From positions 2,013,495 to 2,077,494 of the forward strand of contig CP137666.1 in the NCBI GenBank assembly GCA_037976565.1: 64,000 nt of DNA, in the 5' to 3' direction. The position numbers were made by a program, and so were the translations under genes. This DNA comes from Mesocentrotus franciscanus. Taxonomy: Eukaryota > Echinodermata > Echinoidea > Camarodonta > Strongylocentrotidae. The notes beneath the pieces are model-generated. The model saw only the letters and a program-made list of their open reading frames with translations, ran no database searches and had not been told where the DNA came from. Shown piece by piece: positions 1-10,952 of this stretch (the first letter of the stretch is position 1; every line of letters starts with the position of its first letter).

Positions 1-60
1 ATAATGATGGATTCATGATGATAGTTTTACAAGATGACTGGGGTTGAAATCAAAGGGACA

Positions 61-260
61 CTTCCTTTTTCTTTCTTTTTCTTCTTCTCCTTCTCCTTCT
101 TCTTCTTCTTCTTCTTCTTCTTCTTCTTTTCCTTACCCTTTTCTTCTTCTTCTTTTTTCTTCCTCTTGTTTTGTTGCTTTTCTAGTTTTCTTTTTGTTCT
201 TCTTCTTTTTCATATATTCTTCTCCTCCTCCTCCTCCTCCTCCTCCTCCTCCTCCTCGTA
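61..260. repeat. Pyrimidine microsatellite (TTC)n then (TCC)n
   Basis: The + strand is almost pure pyrimidine, dominated by TTC/CTT units and changing to TCC units at about 222-257. Reading frames across it give only poly-Phe, poly-Ser or poly-Pro, so no protein is called. The tract is long enough to be length-polymorphic. Confidence 0.9.
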
Positions 261-449
261 CTAATCCTTTGGCTTCTTTTTCAGATCAAAATGTAACGTG
301 CTCAACTTTTAAAATGCACAATCAGTTCAGTAATGAGCTAGTATTAATGTGGCACCAGATGGGAAATCCCCTCCTCTTTCGTCCAACTTGTGTCACCCAA
401 ACTTTAGTACTACGCCCAGTATCCCCTCTTAATAATGATATTATTTAAA

Positions 450-1740
450 AGGGCATTGTGTGAAGCTTTTTTTAGATTGTAACTATAATCATTGACTGGT
501 TACCATGAGCCAGTCAGTCATAATATTCTCAGAAAACCTCACTACTCTAACGAAGCTGCTAAAAGTAAAACACAAAAAGCCGGATTTCGTCTGTGACGTG
601 CTCCAGGCGAAGCAGGCTAGCTAGGCAGCCTGATGATCATGTCGATAGGCTTTTGTTTGATCGAAAGCTTGTTCGGTCGCCAAGAAACAGCAATACCTTG
701 CAGCAGCTCGTGACGTCACAGCCCAGCATATTCACAATATACCGAAAAAAGGGAGAAAATTCCACACCAAGAATGTAATAATCATCGATAAGAGGAAATC
801 CTGTCATGAAATGATGATTTTCGTAAGTAAATTTCTTGTGAAAGTAAATTAGGTTATGTAGAATTAGAATTGCATAGTCTACATGGATTTGAGTATTATG
901 TAGATCTACAGAGTACAGTTACTTTAATAGTGCTGTGTGAATGGCGTAGAAATGTGTTCAGTCCCATTAATACGATAATAATGTGTGTGAGACTCTTGCA
1001 TAGCCATAGGTAATTCACTAATTGTAACAAATACGACTGCGTGTAATACCAGGGAGCTGGTATAACGTGTATTTAATTGATTTTGTGGGAAAATGTACCT
1101 ATCACGAATAGATCTAGATAAAACTAGAAGTCATGCTCTGAATTAGTAATCATATGTAGACCTATAGCATGTAAGAAAATGTGAATGTTTATTGTTATTA
1201 AAGGTATTTGGTTTTGGTATGGGGGTCATGAATTTGGTTCAAATGAACATATTGGAAGCATATGCAATTTTACAATATTCAATGATCGTTGTTGCGGTTG
1301 AAATCGTGTCTACGGTAAAGTGATGAAATTGTAAATAATAAACCCTTTATGTTGTATAGCGTCCTCTCAAGACTGATATTAATTTAACTTTAAAACAATG
1401 TTTCTTGACTACAGTGAGTACAATCGACCGATTTGCTATTTCCGTTTGGAAATTATAAATCAGAACTGCATATTCTGAGATTTTCATGGTCGCAGCTACC
1501 ATGGAATGGCCTTAGGCTCTATTTGAAATATTTGAAATTTACCGGGAGCACCGGAAAATTTTGATTATTCAATTTGCTCGAAAGCAGAAGTGTTTTAGGG
1601 GCTTATTTTTTTAGTGCTTATAATACAACCACAGGGGCATCCAAATATATCAAAAATGTAAAGATTTACTATCCATCCAATTTCAAAATTTCCCAAAACT
1701 TTGCATTACCTTTAACAAATTTATGAGACAGTCTGACTCT
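450..1740. other. Non-coding stretch, possible upstream promoter or 5' exon near 540-830
   Basis: No coding region recognised. Bases 540-830 are less AT-rich than the surroundings, contain a perfect CRE palindrome TGACGTCA at 711-718, and are followed by a donor-like TTCGTAAGT near 828. This could be a non-coding first exon of the downstream + strand DCLK3-like gene, but no splice link can be shown. The rest is AT-rich and featureless. Confidence 0.3.
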
Positions 1741-1782
1741 CTGACTCTGAGAGTGAGAGTCTGAGAATTTGTGAGATGAGAT

Positions 1783-1801
1783 GAGAGAGAGAGAGAGAGA
1801 G
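1783..1801. repeat. (GA)n microsatellite
   Basis: Short GA dinucleotide run preceded by GACTCT/GAGAGT-type near-repeats from about 1733. Confidence 0.75.
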
Positions 1802-2514
1802 AAATAAATAAAAAGAGATGGAGAAGAGAATAGTAAAGAGTCAAGACAGTAAGGGAATGAAATTGAAAACAGTCAGAAATTTTAAGAGGATCACTCATAA
1901 CTTTTCACATCAGACAAAGGAAATAGATTATTTAGTTTCCTTGAATATAATTAATAAGTATTATCGCTAGTGATATTCGTTTGTCTCACAATGTATGGTC
2001 AATAAGGAATCTAAAAGATCACAACGTTTCGTGCGCTGCTGCAACACTTCGTCAGGTGATAAAATCTAATGTAAGCAAGCGTCTTTTATACTCTACGGGA
2101 GGACCGGCGGTCAGTTAATTCGACCAATAATTGGAACAATAGCGCACAAGGCCTATTGGCCGACGCACACGGTGCTCAACCAATCAGCGGGCCGCTGGCT
2201 CGGCTCGCCTGCTGGGCGGAAACAATAGCGTGCTCAAACCAATCAACTACTTCCACAATGAGTAATATATTTAGCATAATTAATAAGATTGGACAATTTA
2301 CTAGCTGCTTCTAAAATGTTAATAAACTCTTATTCCTAAACTTAACTAGAGATGGTAAGGGCACCATGATTCATACACTTGAGCATTTTGGAGCTCTATT
2401 TTGGAGCAACTTTAGAATACCCCACCACAAAAATTGACCAGATGTTCGTAGGTTAACCAACGCTTCACCAATGAAGCTTAATCTGAAGATTTAAGTTTCT
2501 TAGGTAGCACTAAA

Positions 2515-2566
2515 CCTAATCCTAACACTAACTCTAACCCTAACCCTATCCCGAACTCTAACCCTA
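2515..2566. repeat. Interstitial telomere-like CCCTAA repeats, degenerate
   Basis: About eight imperfect units related to CCTAAC/CCCTAA (CTAATCCTAACACTAACTC, then CTAACCCTAACCC) run in tandem. CCCTAA is the telomere repeat of most deuterostomes. The degeneracy and the ordinary flanks indicate an internal relic and not a chromosome end. Confidence 0.65.
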
Positions 2567-4385
2567 GGTCTATTTTTTAAATGAAAAATTAATCAACATT
2601 GATTTTCTGCATATATTATTACTATATTTTCTATATACTACTATATTTGTACAGTGCGCAAAAGTCAGTGTCACTTCCGAGAGATCTTGGCAACGTTTCA
2701 CGAAAACATTGTAAGTACCGGTACAAGTTCGCTGACAAACCCATTGAAAAGATTGTTTTAAATTTAATACCTGTCTCAATGGGATGTTGGTGAAGTTGTA
2801 CTTATGAAGGTTTCATTAAACTATGCCCGAGTCAAAAACCTGTACATAATCAGGCATACTGTGTAGAAAAAGAAAGACAAATAGGGAGGTTACCTGACAA
2901 TTACATGTCATGCAATATGTGTCCCGCACTTTTTCAATGCCTGCATCAGTACTGTGGCTTGCTATAAACAAAAAACTCTGGGACAAAACCTCATATATTT
3001 GGACTTATAGGAGTTATAGCTCATTTTTGCCGACCTTGTTCCTTATCGCCAGGTGTAGGCCGCCACAGGCTTTCAGATTTTGGCTCCCATCTATATATAG
3101 CATTTTCGTTGGCAGAATTAAGGTTTTTAGGATAATTTTTGGTGAGTTTCCTTTGATTTCGGTCATAGTCGATGACTGTGTCTGTGTGCATAATGGGTTG
3201 ATTTTTGTGTGCTTAGACGTTTTGATGATGTAACTTTGAATATGTTGATTGTTATACGAATGAATCATGGCGGTGTACAAATCAAGGTCACTTTACTCTT
3301 GATCTATCTATTTTTTTTTTCTTTTAGTCATTTAGTTTTGGTTGATGAGTAATTTCTCCATAGATCGTCGCCCGGCTGGCAGAAGGGCGTTAGCGCCGAG
3401 CGACTCGAAAACTACTTTTCGAATTATTCCCATTTAAAGATTTGTTGAGTTTGAATATTATTACCTGTAAATAGAGAAACTGCTAAAATTTCATCCGCAA
3501 AATATTAATCATGTTTTTCATATGAGTTTTTTTAATTGTTTTTTTAAGCAAAACATGAATAATTGCAAGTTATGAAAACTTCCTTGAAACTAATCTGAAA
3601 GACATCTGCATTTTCAAGTTGGTCAGTTTATAGTGCATGACTGCATGTGGAATCGGGACAAACAGACCCATGAAATTTCACCTGTGATCCCTTTTGTTGC
3701 TACAGTTGAAACAGGATCTTGGTGTACAAAAAAACAAACATTAATTTTAATTTAGATCCCCAGGAAAAAAAGAAAGTGTGGATCCATGCCTATTTTCCTC
3801 ATAGACGAGATATAGTCCATCATTAATGTTTGCTAAATAATTACTTAGCTCTAGATACCATCATGCATAAAATCTTTTTCTATCAGTTTGATAGTATGTT
3901 TGGCAGATATATACATGTGATGTAATACAGTTTTTTTTTACTTTTAGTGTAGCCTTTATTAATTCTATGTTGGGAATAAACTTCTCTTAAAAAAACAAAC
4001 ATATCATGCTCACACATTATGTAGACTTTGCAAAATCTGACCACTTTCATTATCAAAGGAACAGGTTAGACACACATGTAAGTATTAAATTCATATGTAC
4101 ATGTAACCTTTTATAATTTATTACTGGTAATGTTGAATTTCAGCTTGAAATTAGTGGTGAATTTCACATTTCATGAATGGAAGTACTTTTTATTCAGAAT
4201 TTAATATGATATGGTTCAACTACATATTTTGGGTGGAAGGCAAATTATTTTGTTGAAGTTGAGCACCTAAATTAAAGCATACCTTGTAATTTCTTGACTT
4301 GTAACATAAGCCTGAAGAATATATAAGGAAGGAAATGGAACAACAAAACATGTATGACAACAAAATTGGTAACTTTTCTGTACAT
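2567..4385. other. Non-coding stretch without recognised features
   Basis: AT-rich sequence with short chance reading frames only (for example 2910-3233, which has no recognisable domain). A small GC-rich patch near 3361-3410 (GTCGCCCGGCTGG, GCGCCGAGCGAC) resembles the end of an old repeat but no boundary could be set. Confidence 0.5.
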
Positions 4386-4387
4386 CT

Positions 4388-4763
4388 GTTATTATTATTA
4401 TTGATATTGATATTGTTATTATAATAATAATATTCTGCATTTACATAGCACTTAATACATTGTTGATGTCTCTAAGAGCTTTACACATACCCTGGTCATC
4501 GGATTCAGGACTGTTCGCACACAATGAATGCCCATTCTCCACTCCCTGGGGAGCATTCCAGCCAGGCGCCATTTTACAAAAGCTCACAATGCTAAGCAAA
4601 CTACATTAACGTTTGCATCCTACCAGGTACCCATTTAACACCTGGGTGGAGAGTTGCTAAACATCTTTCCAAAGGGAGTTAGTGCCGGGCTGGGATTTGA
4701 ACCCCTTACCTTGTGATCTACAGTCGGGCGACTTATCCACTAGCCCAGAACACCTCCCCTAAA
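4388..4763 (-). mobile_element. tRNA-derived SINE
   Basis: Read on the minus strand, the head (near 4763) has a tRNA-like RNA polymerase III promoter: an A-box-like GGGCTAGTGGATAAG around 4746-4732 and a B box GGTTCAAATCC at 4703-4693, close to the consensus GGTTCGANTCC. A tRNA-unrelated body follows, ending in GTGCTATGTAAATGCAG and an (ATT)n-like tail at about 4430-4388. This order of pol III head, body and short simple tail is the standard SINE plan. No intact tRNA cloverleaf is expected and none is called. Confidence 0.75.
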
Positions 4764-4915
4764 TTATTAATATTGTTATTATTGTTATTATTGTTTTTGT
4801 TATTGTTATTATTATTGTTGTTGATGCTGTTGTTACTGTTGTTATTTTATTTTTAATTTATTTGTTTCATATATTTAAATATGTTTGCTATATTAAATTC
4901 TCCAGTGAAAATTAT

Positions 4916-5034
<119 letters not shown>

Positions 5035-5149
5035 AAAATGATAATACACATAATTGTAAGAAAGATGATAATAATAGTAGTAATAATGATAATAATAATA
5101 ATAAATACAAAATTACACATATATATTGTAATTACAAGTATTAAACGGT

Positions 5150-6545
5150 TGTTACTTTCTTATTGTTCATAGTTCCATTTCCCTTTATAATTTTAGCTTT
5201 ATGAAGAAGTAATTCTTCAAAATAGCAGATTTGCCAGTTATCATGTTGGTAAGGGATCATTCAATAAACAAACAAAACACAAAAATGTATGAAAGGAATA
5301 CAAATTCTCTCATCTAAGTTCTTTACATTGCCCAAATGGTTCATATGTGCATTGTTTGCAATAAAAAGAAGAAATGGGTTATATTTCCTGAAGTTTGTGA
5401 AGTAACTACTGTTTAAAGTACAATTATATGGTTCATTCACTTCATTGCAATGCAGTATTATAAACAATACACCTTAGGCCCACTTCCTCTATCTGTGCTA
5501 TTTCCTGTTCCAATACCCTGAATCATTTAGACTTGATTTCAGATGCCTAGCACCTCAAGTGAGATAGTTGGTTTGTAAGGAAAAGGAAGATGTGAGCTTG
5601 GCCCTGGTCTGCATTGAAAGTGAGGAAACGTAACATTTCCTCCTGATAAGGGCCTGCTGCATTATTTGTTTTTTTATAGAGAGCTTCAATAAGAGCATGT
5701 AGAGCAGGAAAACAAAAAGGGAATGTGATTAAAATAAGATGGATTCCTCTTCTTTTTTTTCTTCAAATAAATCATCAAATTAGTCTTGAAAAGGAAGAGA
5801 ATTCACTTCAATTATTAAAGTATAAGCAGGATTTTATAAACATGCACAATACATATAATAATAATAATGGTATTCATTCAATAATCATCATCGCAGCTCG
5901 AGAGCTGAATTACAAATGATTTTACAATAACAAAAATGTATTTATCCCCAATTAGGCTTGAAAGGAAAGTAGAAAAGGAGAAGCTGAGTTCTTAATTAAT
6001 AATTAAGTATATAAATCAAGGTAAATGTTGTAGATTACAAAAATAGTTTGGGGAAGTAACATATTGTATTGAAAGTATGACGGTAACAAATTGAAATCAT
6101 AATACCGAACGTAAACAAAAGAGCGTCAAAGGTGACCATTAATAAATTGTAACGCTTTGAGTCATGGCAAAATCAGGTTCCGTGAAAAGATTATGTATGT
6201 TTTGAGTGGGAAACAGGTACTGGATGCAAAACATTGAATATTATATATGATAGAGGTAATTTTCTATACAAAGAGGGCACAAAGTTAAGATAAATACATG
6301 GATTCCCTTATACACATGTATTATTAGCATCTGTTAATTATTGTGTATGAATGAATGAGGTACAAATCAATTAACACTTAACAAGTACATTACACATTAT
6401 TTGTATAACTTTTATGTGACACGTAATACATTTGAAACAAGATAAATAATGTTAATTAATTGTTATACAAGAGTATTGTTACACTGTATCACCAGACTAT
6501 AACTTTGGAATTATACTCAAGACATGATAGAAAACTCTTGAACCT
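5150..6545. other. Non-coding stretch without recognised features
   Basis: AT-rich sequence with no domain-bearing reading frame, tandem repeat or inverted-repeat element that I can support. Confidence 0.5.
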
Positions 6546-6549
6546 CATC

Positions 6550-7000
6550 CTACAGTGAGTTGAGCAAGGAGAAAAGAAAAGGGATTGGGCTCTTTTTGTA
6601 TCGATCGGTTCTACACTTTATTGTTGGGTACAGATTGGCCTTTCTTAGCGTGCGCGTACCCAGACTTTGCCTTTGAGGGGGTAGCCAATCTCGAAATCTG
6701 TCGTCTTTTACCAGGGTTTGGGCAAACTTGGTGCATAATCGCTTTCTTCTGTCTTGCAAGTTTTCTAAGTTGGTTAGGGCATTGTCATAACAATGATAAA
6801 GTGGGCCAAGCGCTAGTCGGAGTGCATGTTTCTGTATACGCTCAACTTGGTTGGCCTGGGCAATGGTAAGACGAGTGCCAGACAGGCATATTCAAGCAGT
6901 GGTCGAATGAATCCTGTGTAAATAGTAATTAGATCTTGTAATGGAAGTTTGAACGGGGTCAGAGATCGTAACATGTGCATTCTCCTATTGGCTTTTAAGA
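6550..7000 (-). pseudogene. Non-LTR retrotransposon reverse transcriptase C-terminus, frameshifted relic
   Basis: On the minus strand from about 7000, conceptual translation begins ANRRMHMLRSL, then DLITIYTGFIRPLLEYAC, matching the conserved FxRPVLEYA segment after the palm of jockey/CR1-type reverse transcriptases. A frameshift near 6860 moves the frame to AQANQVERIQKHALRLALG, then ENLQDRRKRLCTKFAQ, and the tail SPIPFLFSLLN before a stop at 6550. The order and spacing match the family's C-terminal region. The catalytic core (YxDD) is absent, so this is a 5'-truncated, dead copy. Identity as a retroelement is well supported; the exact clade is not. Confidence 0.8.
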
Positions 7001-8737
7001 GAATAATAATAATATTTTTGTGTCAGAAGCTTGAAATTATGAGGATGTTTTCCTGTTTCTTGTTCAGAGCCACATTTGAAGAAAAAATATTATAGATACA
7101 TGTACAAACAGTACAATCATCTACACATTAAACTAGTCTACATAAAAGATGAAATTATTTATGATTCGAGCAAGTTTTGGTCGATAACAATTTTTTTTAA
7201 TTACTGGTAATGAACACATCAGTTTTCATTGATGTACAAAAGATACACACGTACAGTATGTTAGGCAGATAAATTATGTCTCATTTCAAACTTAACTTTT
7301 CTTTTTTTGACCCCCCCCCCTTTATGGATGAAATGATATGTATCATGCATAATGATATGTATTATGCATAAATTTGAGCATGTATGTACCGTGCCCATGA
7401 ATGATCAATGGGGGAATCAATATACAATGGAGTTGAATGACAAATAATGAATAAGATTATTTTTCATCTAACACTTCGTCAAAGTAATTTTTTTATAAGT
7501 GCTTATCAAACAAGATTCCAATAATCTTTTGCACCTGTTTTGAAAATTGATTGTACATTAACATCAATCCTCATCGTGGTGAATGTTTTCATGCACAAAA
7601 GTAGTGTTATCCTTGTTTATTGTGCTTCTTCCTCTATAGACAGACACCACAGACCTGAATAACCTTTTGTTTGAAACATACCTGTGGTAGTGTTAAGTAT
7701 AACAAATAGCTGTAGGGCAACATTGATTTTTTTTTAAGACGTTGATATACTACATACAGTAGAGTGGGTGATGTCCAATGGGAGAAGATTCAGGTTAAAG
7801 CTAATCTTGAGCTCTGGTATGGGCATGGTATGTCGAGAGAACATGGCTGTAATTCATTCTGGATTGTTTATCCTGCAGTAGATTAATTGTTTGAACCAGT
7901 AAAATAAAAACGACCTCACAAAAACTTGCTGGAAATCATCTTCAATAAAAACCACAACTCTCATTTGCACATAGTGACCTGTGTGAAGCCATGGTTAAGC
8001 ACATGGTCACGGTCAGTCCTACTTAATGTACCTTGATTTCCTTTATTTTTCTATGCTCATTACTCAGTATACATTTTCTACCAAAATCATTTGGCACATG
8101 TCATTTATTTGTAATCTTGAACATTCAGTGTAAGTTTTGTTGGATTCCATGACAATCTATTTTCTATATTACCAGAACTCAAGCTTATCTAATGTGTCAA
8201 ATGTGAAAGGCAACTACCAAATGTGTCTTACATGATGTGTAATTGCGATGTTATTGTTAAGAAATCCCTTTTTTAATATATTTTTCATGTGATTAGGTGT
8301 GTGTATGCGTGTATGCTTGTCAATTTTAACTATCAAACTTTCTTGTGAAAGTAATGTTCTGCAGTACATTGCTGTGTAAATTATGTAAAGATAAATATGT
8401 GGGTTATGTGAGAGCAGTTTAAGTTTGCATAGATCTCTGTTATGTATCTTTACATTTAGACCCTGTTCTCACTCACTTCGTAGACCGATCCAGGCTAGAC
8501 CGATCCAGGCTAGATCGATCTAGGCTAGATCGGTCTAACTGTGAGTGTGAACAGACAAGTGGTCCAGGAAGCGATCTTCTGGACCGATCCAGAAGATCAC
8601 CTCGCTATGTGGTCTTCTGAACCGGTTTGCTTCCTAGATCGCCCCAGACCGATCTAGCCTGCAGTGTCAACATAAACCGTGCCAGGAAGCGATCTTCAAC
8701 CGGAAGTGGATGTGTTTTTGGTGGGAAAGTAATGAAA

Positions 8738-10320
8738 GAGAGAAAGAGATTACAGTAAACGAATAAAAACAGAGAATAATATAAGGAAAGATAGAGAGAA
8801 GATGATAGAATGATAAAAACAAAGAATAACATAGGAGAAGGTACATAGAAGGCAGAAACAAAGGATAGCGTAAGGAAAGATAGGAAGAGGAAATGGTAGA
8901 ATAATAAAAACAAAGAATAACATAAGAGAAGGTGATGAAAGAGAGAAAGAGATTACAGTAAACGAATAAAAACAGAATAATATGAGGAAAGGTAGAGAGA
9001 AGATGATAGAATGATAAAAACAAAGAATAATATAGGAGAAGGTGCAGAGAAGGCAGAAACAAAGGATAGCGTAAGGAAATGATAGAATGATAAAAACAAA
9101 GAATAACATAAGAGAAGGTGATAGAAGGAAGAAATAAAGAATAACATAAGGAAAGACAGAAAGATAAAATGATAAAGGATAGATAATGAATAGATAGAAG
9201 AGAAGATGAAAGATGGAAAAACAAAGAATAACATGACAAAAGATAGAAAGAAAATAATAATAGAATAATAAACAAAGAATAACATAAGAAGTTTGAAGTT
9301 TGAAGTTTGAAGTTTATTTGTTCCACATTTACATCAAAAAACAATTTAAATTCTTCTTTTTTATACAAGCGTATAAGCGTAGATTACAAACACACAAAAA
9401 AATTAAAGATTTCAAATCAAGTATAATGTACGGAAAATAGGTACGAAGTTTCGAAATGTATAGTTATGACAGGTAAGGTAAAACAATGTAAAATGTGGGG
9501 AGCTTAAATAAAAAGCACAGCTTGTATGTGAATAGGCTCCCGTACTGAGTAACACAATAAAGTAGGTCTGAATTTAAAAGGTGTTATAGGAGGCGAAAAC
9601 GGAGTAGTATAGTAAGAGATTCTAGAGACGTACAAGGAGAGTGAATTTGAAAAGAAAAGAAAAATAGGATAAAGAGTAGAGAAAATAATGAATTAATGAT
9701 AAGTAGGGAAGGGAAGGAAAAAGAAGAAGATCGAGGGAGACGAAAAAGAAATGGAAGAAGAAGAGGCAGAAGAAGAAGAGAAAGCAAATTGATGAAATCA
9801 ATGGCATTGTAAAATAACAAAAACAAAGTCTGTATAACCACCTATACGATCCAGCGCGACATCAACATTAATTTAATTCATACTTACTCAAAAGGAAACA
9901 CCTGAGCTTTCGTTTAAAAGAATTAATGGAGGGGCTTTCAACTAGTTCGTGATTCAGGCTGTTCCAGAATTTGGGTCCAGTAAAAATAATTGTTTTGTTT
10001 TCAAAAACGGTGCGAGTTCGAGGGAGATGAAAATGGTTTGTCTGTCTAGTAGGGTAAGAATGTATAGTATTATTGCGTTGAAAAAAGGGGACGAAAGCAT
10101 CTGGTAAATTACCTTTCGATAGTTCATACATAAACATAAGTGAAAGAAGGAAAAACAAAGACTAACATAAGGAAAGGCAGAGCGAGAAAATGATAAATAA
10201 TAGAAAATTAAAAGATAGAAAAGAAGATGAAAGATGGAAAAACAAAGAATAACATAAGAAAAACAAAAAGAAAATGATAGAATGATAAATATAACAAAAT
10301 ATAGCAGAAGACGAGGCACT
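8738..10320. repeat. A/G-rich minisatellite inside the TIR element
   Basis: Imperfect units built on AACAAAGAATAACATAAG and GATAGAATGATAAAAAC recur at about 40-60-bp spacing, with a higher-order period of about 203 bp (GAGAGAAAGAG at 8738 and again at 8941). The array covers 8738-9288 and 10141-10320 and is split by the retrotransposon at 9289-10140. Pyrimidine-strand frames give low-complexity Phe/Leu/Ser peptides and are not genes. Confidence 0.8.
9289..10140 (-). mobile_element. 5'-truncated non-LTR retrotransposon inserted in the minisatellite
   Basis: On the minus strand, 10132-9868 encodes the C-terminal tail of a non-LTR reverse transcriptase protein: IHSYPTRQTNHFHLPRTRT, then FTGPKFWNSLNHELVESPS and SFKRKLRCFLL, with a stop at 9868. 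A ~560-bp 3' UTR ends in about four units of AAACTTC at 9310-9289. The copy is flanked by the 8-base repeat AACATAAG (9281-9288 and 10133-10140), consistent with a target duplication. Removing the insert restores a continuous minisatellite unit. Truncation leaves no catalytic domain. Confidence 0.85.
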
Positions 10321-10896
10321 ATTCGGTTTTAAATTCTGCGCGAAACATTTGACCCGCTGACCTTTGCTACCCCAGCAACAGGAGCGGTCTAGCTCGTTCT
10401 CGCTATACCATAGCAACAAGAGCGGTCTAGCTCGTGAGTGTGAATATAAACGAAGCGTACCTCTGGAGCGATTCAGTGGATCGGTCTAGCCTAGATCGAT
10501 CTAGGAAGTGAGTGAGAACGGGGTCTTAGGAGTCTTTGGAAAGGGTAATGATTATTAAAGCAGGTTATATGATATGTACATTCACTTTGTAAACTCAAAC
10601 ATATTTTATTAATTGTTGCCCACATATATTTGTTAGATTTGTATATGTACCTGCACATGTGAAGGCTTGTGCTTGTAAATGCGATTCATGTACATGTAGG
10701 TCTTGTTCAAAGTGTTGTTAATGTACATACATGAAGGTACTCTAAAAGAGAAGTTGCACAAGGGATACATATACATGTATGCTTTACTTTTCCAGTTCAT
10801 TTCCACAAAGATTCACTATTTTTAAACCTGAAATCATTTCTTTTTCCTCTGAGATGCCAATTAATGGTCTGTGTTTCTATATTCCATTTTCTACAG

Positions 10897-10952
10897 CAGA
10901 ACTGTATATCAAGCCAAGAATGTATGATGTAGAGTAAGATGAGATTGATGGC
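10897..10952 (+). other. 5' UTR part of the first mapped DCLK3-like exon
   Basis: A polypyrimidine tract and acceptor TTTTCTACAG end at 10896, so the exon probably begins at 10897 and is joined to unseen upstream non-coding exons. An in-frame TAA lies 18 bases before the ATG at 10953, which supports that ATG as the true start. Confidence 0.6.

Larger units (their letters stand above)
8456..10528. mobile_element. Non-autonomous DNA transposon with TTA target duplication (PIF/Harbinger-like)
   Basis: The left end at 8459 reads GACCCTGTTCTCACTCAC and the right end, reverse-complemented from 10525, reads GACCCCGTTCTCACTCAC; similarity continues about 20 bases further into CTAGACCGATCC-type subterminal repeats on both sides. 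The element is flanked by TTA (8456-8458 and 10526-10528), the 3-bp duplication typical of PIF/Harbinger. The interior is an A-rich minisatellite plus a retrotransposon insertion, with no transposase. The superfamily is inferred from duplication length and TIR style only. Confidence 0.7.

Noticed and set aside
2010..2095. Minus-strand phrase with DEVLQQRTKRCD, reminiscent of a terminal segment seen in some retroelements
   Set aside because: Too short and without flanking reverse transcriptase or boundaries; chance or an undefined repeat fragment cannot be excluded.
4685..4746. tRNA gene on the minus strand
   Set aside because: A and B boxes are present, but no cloverleaf with paired acceptor stem follows; the context is a SINE head.
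8605..9368. Several long minus-strand Phe/Leu/Ser/Tyr-rich reading frames resembling membrane proteins
   Set aside because: They are translations of the A/G-rich minisatellite on its pyrimidine strand; hydrophobicity comes from TTT/CTT/TCT codons and the peptide repeats with the DNA.
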